Positions 6,620 to 8,664 of a DNA stretch of 8,664 nt are shown here, piece after piece (the stretch's first letter is position 1; every line of letters starts with the position of its first letter). The notes under the pieces were generated by a model that was not told the origin of the DNA, searched no databases, and saw only the letters and a list, made by a program, of their open reading frames with translations. This stretch comes from Hydrogenophaga sp. (lineage in GTDB: Bacteria; Pseudomonadota; Gammaproteobacteria; Burkholderiales; Burkholderiaceae_C): positions 1 through 8,664 of the forward strand of contig JAUXXN010000271.1 in the NCBI GenBank assembly GCA_030684755.1. The letters are read 5' to 3'. Position numbers and translations under genes: made by a program.

Positions 6620-6747
6620 TAGGACTTCCGCATTGGAAATGCTTGAAAATTATTCACCCTATATAAATCAACAACTTACGCAATCTTCGCTTTGGAAAAA
6701 TCTCACAATGTGAAAAAATATGACCTGTTTGCGTAAGTCCTAGCTAA
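6615..6747. repeat. 5-bp target-site duplication (GCTAA) around the miniature element
   Basis: GCTAA occurs at 6615-6619 and at 6743-6747, exactly touching the two ends of the inverted-repeat element at 6620-6742. A direct repeat abutting both ends is the mark left by cut-and-paste transposition. Five bases alone could match by chance, but the exact placement makes it convincing. Confidence 0.7.
6620..6742. mobile_element. 123-bp MITE-like element with 13-bp terminal inverted repeats
   Basis: The left end TAGGACTTCCGCA (6620-6632) and right end TGCGTAAGTCCTA (6730-6742) are reverse complements except for one base. The interior is AT-rich and has no reading frame of note, as expected of a miniature inverted-repeat element mobilised in trans. 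A further copy of the end motif, ACTTACGCAA, lies inside at 6674-6683 and matches the right end better than the true left end does. I do not recognise the parent insertion sequence family. The five-base duplication limits the candidates but does not decide it. The element sits just upstream of the zinc-ribbon gene and may contribute to its leader. Confidence 0.7.
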
Positions 6748-6773
6748 GTGTTCGAATAAAAGGAGAGATTTAA

Positions 6774-6941
6774 ATGGCGCTTGTAAAATGCTCAGACTGT
6801 GAAAAAGAAGTGTCAAAAAATGCCAAGACATGCCCGCACTGCGGCAAAGACACGCCTGGGATAAGCAATGCCAGCAAAGTCATTCAGTTCATCATTGGTG
6901 GCGCAATAGGCGCTCTATTCATGATTTGGCTATTTGATTGA
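6774..6941 (+). CDS. Small zinc-ribbon membrane protein (55 aa)
   Basis: ATG at 6774 follows a strong AGGAGA (6761-6766) at seven bases, and TGA lies at 6939-6941. The N-terminal half has two CxxC pairs, Cys6/Cys9 (KCSDC) and Cys20/Cys23 (CPHCG), the four ligands of a zinc-ribbon of the kind found at protein termini. After a short linker, a hydrophobic segment (about 37-54, FIIGGAIGALFMIWLF) forms one membrane helix ending almost at the C-terminus. The layout predicts a tail-anchored protein with a cytosolic zinc-ribbon. Such small proteins are common in bacteria, mostly of unknown role. The gene is AT-rich compared with the core genes and lies directly behind a miniature element, which suggests acquisition. 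The coding call is strong despite the small size because ribosome site, domain and membrane helix agree. Confidence 0.82.
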   Translation: MALVKCSDCEKEVSKNAKTCPHCGKDTPGISNASKVIQFIIGGAIGALFMIWLFD

Positions 6942-7065
6942 GATTTGGTTCAGATGGTCTGTCAGCCATACTCTGGCGGCGACTGTATAGGCAAAACTGT
7001 TGTTTGTTTCGAGATGCCGAATCGGTTCGTTTCCGAGAAGGTAGTAACATAGGGGTTCTTTTATC

Positions 7066-7581
7066 ATGAAGAGATTGCATTTAATTTCTTGTTTTATTTT
7101 GTTGGGCATTCTAAGTGGGTGTGCTAAGGATTCAGATTACTTTGATCCCAGCCCCCCGGTAAAAGAGGTGGAGAAAGCTTTTTCGGATCTTATAACTTGC
7201 TGGATTAACAGCCGTAATGGTTTTCCCGCCGAGGATAACAAGCCATCAATACACTCATTGCAAATTGATAAATTTGTTACGCCTGCAGACAGATTTAGAT
7301 CGAAATACTCTCTCGCTAACGATATTTTGGGTGGCTGTGGCTTATTTCAGCTTAATTGCGAGAAAAAAAATAGTACAAGAGTTTATATTGAAGGTCGAGC
7401 AAGCTTTTCGTACGAAGGGCAAAGGCATAGGATTTCGTTTCCATTTGCGGCCAACCTAGAGCGAGTCTCGGATCAGCTAAAACCCTATGGATTTCGATTG
7501 ACGCCCGAAGAATCAAGTCCGATAGAAATGCCAAGAGGCGTCACTTGCAATTCGTTTATATCAATTAAATCTTCGGGATAA
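7066..7581 (+). CDS. Hypothetical lipoprotein (171 aa)
   Basis: The N-terminus has a positively charged start (MKRLH), a hydrophobic core and the lipobox LSGC with acylated Cys19, so it should be exported, lipidated and processed by signal peptidase II. Residue +2 is alanine rather than aspartate, which by the Lol rule of enteric bacteria favours the outer membrane. The mature part has four further cysteines (45, 91, 98, 161) that could form disulfides, but no domain I recognise. AGGGG at 7051-7055 is a plausible but distant ribosome site, ten bases from the ATG. The gene is AT-rich with codon use unlike the surrounding core genes, and lies 124 bp downstream of the zinc-ribbon gene on the same strand. 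The lipoprotein call is firm and the function is unknown. Confidence 0.85.
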   Translation: MKRLHLISCFILLGILSGCAKDSDYFDPSPPVKEVEKAFSDLITCWINSRNGFPAEDNKPSIHSLQIDKFVTPADRFRSKYSLANDILGGCGLFQLNCEKKNSTRVYIEGRASFSYEGQRHRISFPFAANLERVSDQLKPYGFRLTPEESSPIEMPRGVTCNSFISIKSSG

Positions 7582-7604
7582 AAGGGGCCAGGGGCAGATT
7601 AAAT
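7581..7604. repeat. Possible fragment of a dispersed intergenic repeat
   Basis: AAAGGGGCCAGGGGCAGATT, continuing AAAT, follows directly on the lipoprotein stop codon. It resembles from memory the GGGG(T/C)CAGA...AAATT repeats scattered in many proteobacterial genomes near REP-associated transposases. Only a single unpaired copy is visible here, so this is a weak call. Confidence 0.25.
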
Positions 7605-7757
7605 GTTTGCACGTAATTTTGCTTTAGACCTTGCTCATGTTGCTGAGTCCGCTCAAACCCATACAAAATGTCAGCACATCGGCAATCAGCTTATCTGCGC
7701 TGACGCGTATGGAATTTTTCAATTGATAGCCCCCTGATCCTTCAAGTGTTCTCGATA

Positions 7758-8664
7758 ATGAAAAGCCAACCTTACTTCTACGCCGCAGCATTCATCGCAA
7801 CCCTATTGTTGACAACCGGTTTTGCCATGTTGGCCACCTTGCCGCCAAGCCCCTCGCAGGGAGGCTTGTGGCTGGGTTTGGCGGTTGCTGTGTTTGTTTT
7901 TGCAGCCATTCCTGGTGCACGACTTTGGGTGGTGCAATGGGCACCCACCTATCTGGCTTGGCCCTGGCTATGGCTCGCGCTGGTCGTGCTCGCAGGCGTG
8001 GGGGTGCTGTTCGTCGGGCACGAGGCAAACGGTGCCATGCGCCATTATGGGGCTTTGCTCCAAGTGCGCTCTGGCCTGTGGGCCGTCATATTCCACACAG
8101 TGTTCTTGATCTTGCTGGCGCAACAGGGCAGCGTGCCCAGGTGGGGGTATGGGCTTGCGCTTGCGGGCACAGGCTTGCTGGGCTTGGCTCTACTGGCGCA
8201 GCCCGATTATTTTTCTGTGCTCATGCTGTCGGCCAGTTGCCTGTGGGTTGTCGTTTGGGCCAAAAACAGACTGTTGCGTATCGGGCTGATCGTAGCAGTC
8301 GGCGCAGGGGTCGCGCTACTTACCGCTGCAGTGGTGTCTTCACCCTATCGTTTTCAACGTCTGCTGGCGCAATTTAACCCTACCCAAGACCCTTATGGCT
8401 TCGGTTTTGAAGCCCGAACGCTTGCCAAAGCCACTGAACAAGCGGGCTGGTTCGGCTTTCAAGGCGATTGGTCGGCATCGGCCATGGCTCGCCTGCCGAA
8501 TAGTTTGGAGTGGTATTCGCTGAACTATTTGGGACTGTGGCTGGGCCACGGCTCAGTGCTGGCGCTCGCTTTGCTGTTTGCCTTCGCTTTTCTGATCTAC
8601 CGCCTCAGCCGGCAAATCGGCAGCGATACGCAACGGCTCATTGTGCAGGGCGGGCTGTTGGTCT
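7758..8664 (+). CDS. Divergent SEDS (FtsW/RodA/SpoVE) family membrane protein, 3' end outside window
   Basis: The frame is open from ATG 7758 to the end of the window (302 residues, C-terminus missing). It is rich in hydrophobic segments, roughly 8-28, 36-53, 64-84, 105-122, 128-147, 150-167, 173-192 and 262-281. SEDS landmarks appear in the right order: NGAMR (91-95, compare NGxxRW), QPD (148-150), SPYRFQRLLAQFNPTQDPYGFGFEA (195-219), AGWFG (229-233), LP (246-247) and LG (262-263). Family members polymerise lipid II with a partner class B PBP. Compared from memory with E. coli RodA, LPERHTD reads LPNSLEW here, so the essential Asp262 is replaced by Trp252, and the AEELG glutamates are also gone. 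The protein may be non-catalytic or have changed function. An in-frame TGA at 7701-7703 limits the start. No strong ribosome site precedes ATG 7758, and a GTG at 7746 is an alternative. Its GC content is closer to the core genes than to the AT-rich neighbours. Confidence 0.82.
   Translation, partial: MKSQPYFYAAAFIATLLLTTGFAMLATLPPSPSQGGLWLGLAVAVFVFAAIPGARLWVVQWAPTYLAWPWLWLALVVLAGVGVLFVGHEANGAMRHYGALLQVRSGLWAVIFHTVFLILLAQQGSVPRWGYGLALAGTGLLGLALLAQPDYFSVLMLSASCLWVVVWAKNRLLRIGLIVAVGAGVALLTAAVVSSPYRFQRLLAQFNPTQDPYGFGFEARTLAKATEQAGWFGFQGDWSASAMARLPNSLEWYSLNYLGLWLGHGSVLALALLFAFAFLIYRLSRQIGSDTQRLIVQGGLLV

Noticed and set aside
5531..6620. Integron attC-like sites suggested by CGCTAAC near 5533 and CGCTAA near 6614
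   Set aside because: The sequences do not fit the RYYYAAC and GTTRRRY core-site consensus, and no paired R/L boxes are present.
6729..6757. Outward promoter from the miniature element (TTGCGT, 17-base spacer, TCGAAT)
   Set aside because: The predicted transcript would start inside the ribosome site of the zinc-ribbon gene, leaving no usable leader.
6945..6972. Possible sigma-70 promoter (TTGGTT, 16-base spacer, CATACT) ahead of the lipoprotein gene
   Set aside because: Only three and four of six bases match the hexamers, in AT-rich DNA where such matches are common by chance.
1..8664. CRISPR arrays, tRNA or rRNA genes
   Set aside because: No regularly spaced repeats were seen, nor any tRNA cloverleaf arms or rRNA-like conserved stretches, on either strand.

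Overview
The window looks like a chromosome segment of a GC-rich betaproteobacterium, probably Burkholderiales and possibly Comamonadaceae-like. That placement is an inference from codon use, gene style and the hairpin style between genes; no marker gene is present to fix it. About the first 5.4 kb is ordinary, densely coding core sequence. It holds the C-terminal part of an acyl-CoA dehydrogenase (1-689, +), a flavin-dependent nitronate monooxygenase-type oxidoreductase (799-1779, +), a convergent class A penicillin-binding protein (1871-4186, -) and a DUF2855 protein (4317-5444, +) that diverges from it. A 12-bp hairpin separates the first two genes. A pair of abutting stem-loops ends the convergent NMO and PBP genes.

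From about 5.5 to 6.75 kb the sequence becomes a patch of mobile-element debris. A strong terminator-like hairpin (5537-5576) and a 14-bp palindrome lead into a 199-codon chimeric reading frame (5660-6259). Its first ~38 residues look like the N-terminus of the tyrosine recombinase that often precedes IS91-type transposases. The rest is the C-terminal part of an IS91 (Y2) transposase: it keeps the YxxxY tyrosine pair but has lost the HUH domain. More hairpins follow, then about 200 bp with no convincing gene. Next comes a 123-bp AT-rich miniature element (6620-6742) with 13-bp imperfect terminal inverted repeats and a perfect 5-bp GCTAA direct repeat on each side.

Directly behind the miniature element lie two AT-rich genes unlike the surroundings: a 55-aa zinc-ribbon plus single-membrane-helix protein (6774-6941) and a 171-aa lipoprotein of unknown function (7066-7581). 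Their composition and setting suggest horizontal acquisition.

The window ends inside a membrane protein of the SEDS (FtsW/RodA/SpoVE) family (7758-8664, +, truncated by the window). It keeps the DPxGxG region but, aligned from memory to E. coli RodA, has tryptophan where the essential Asp262 should be. No complete new system is visible. The items most worth a second look are the degenerate SEDS protein, the recombinase/IS91 chimera, and the miniature element with its intact target duplication beside the AT-rich cargo genes.
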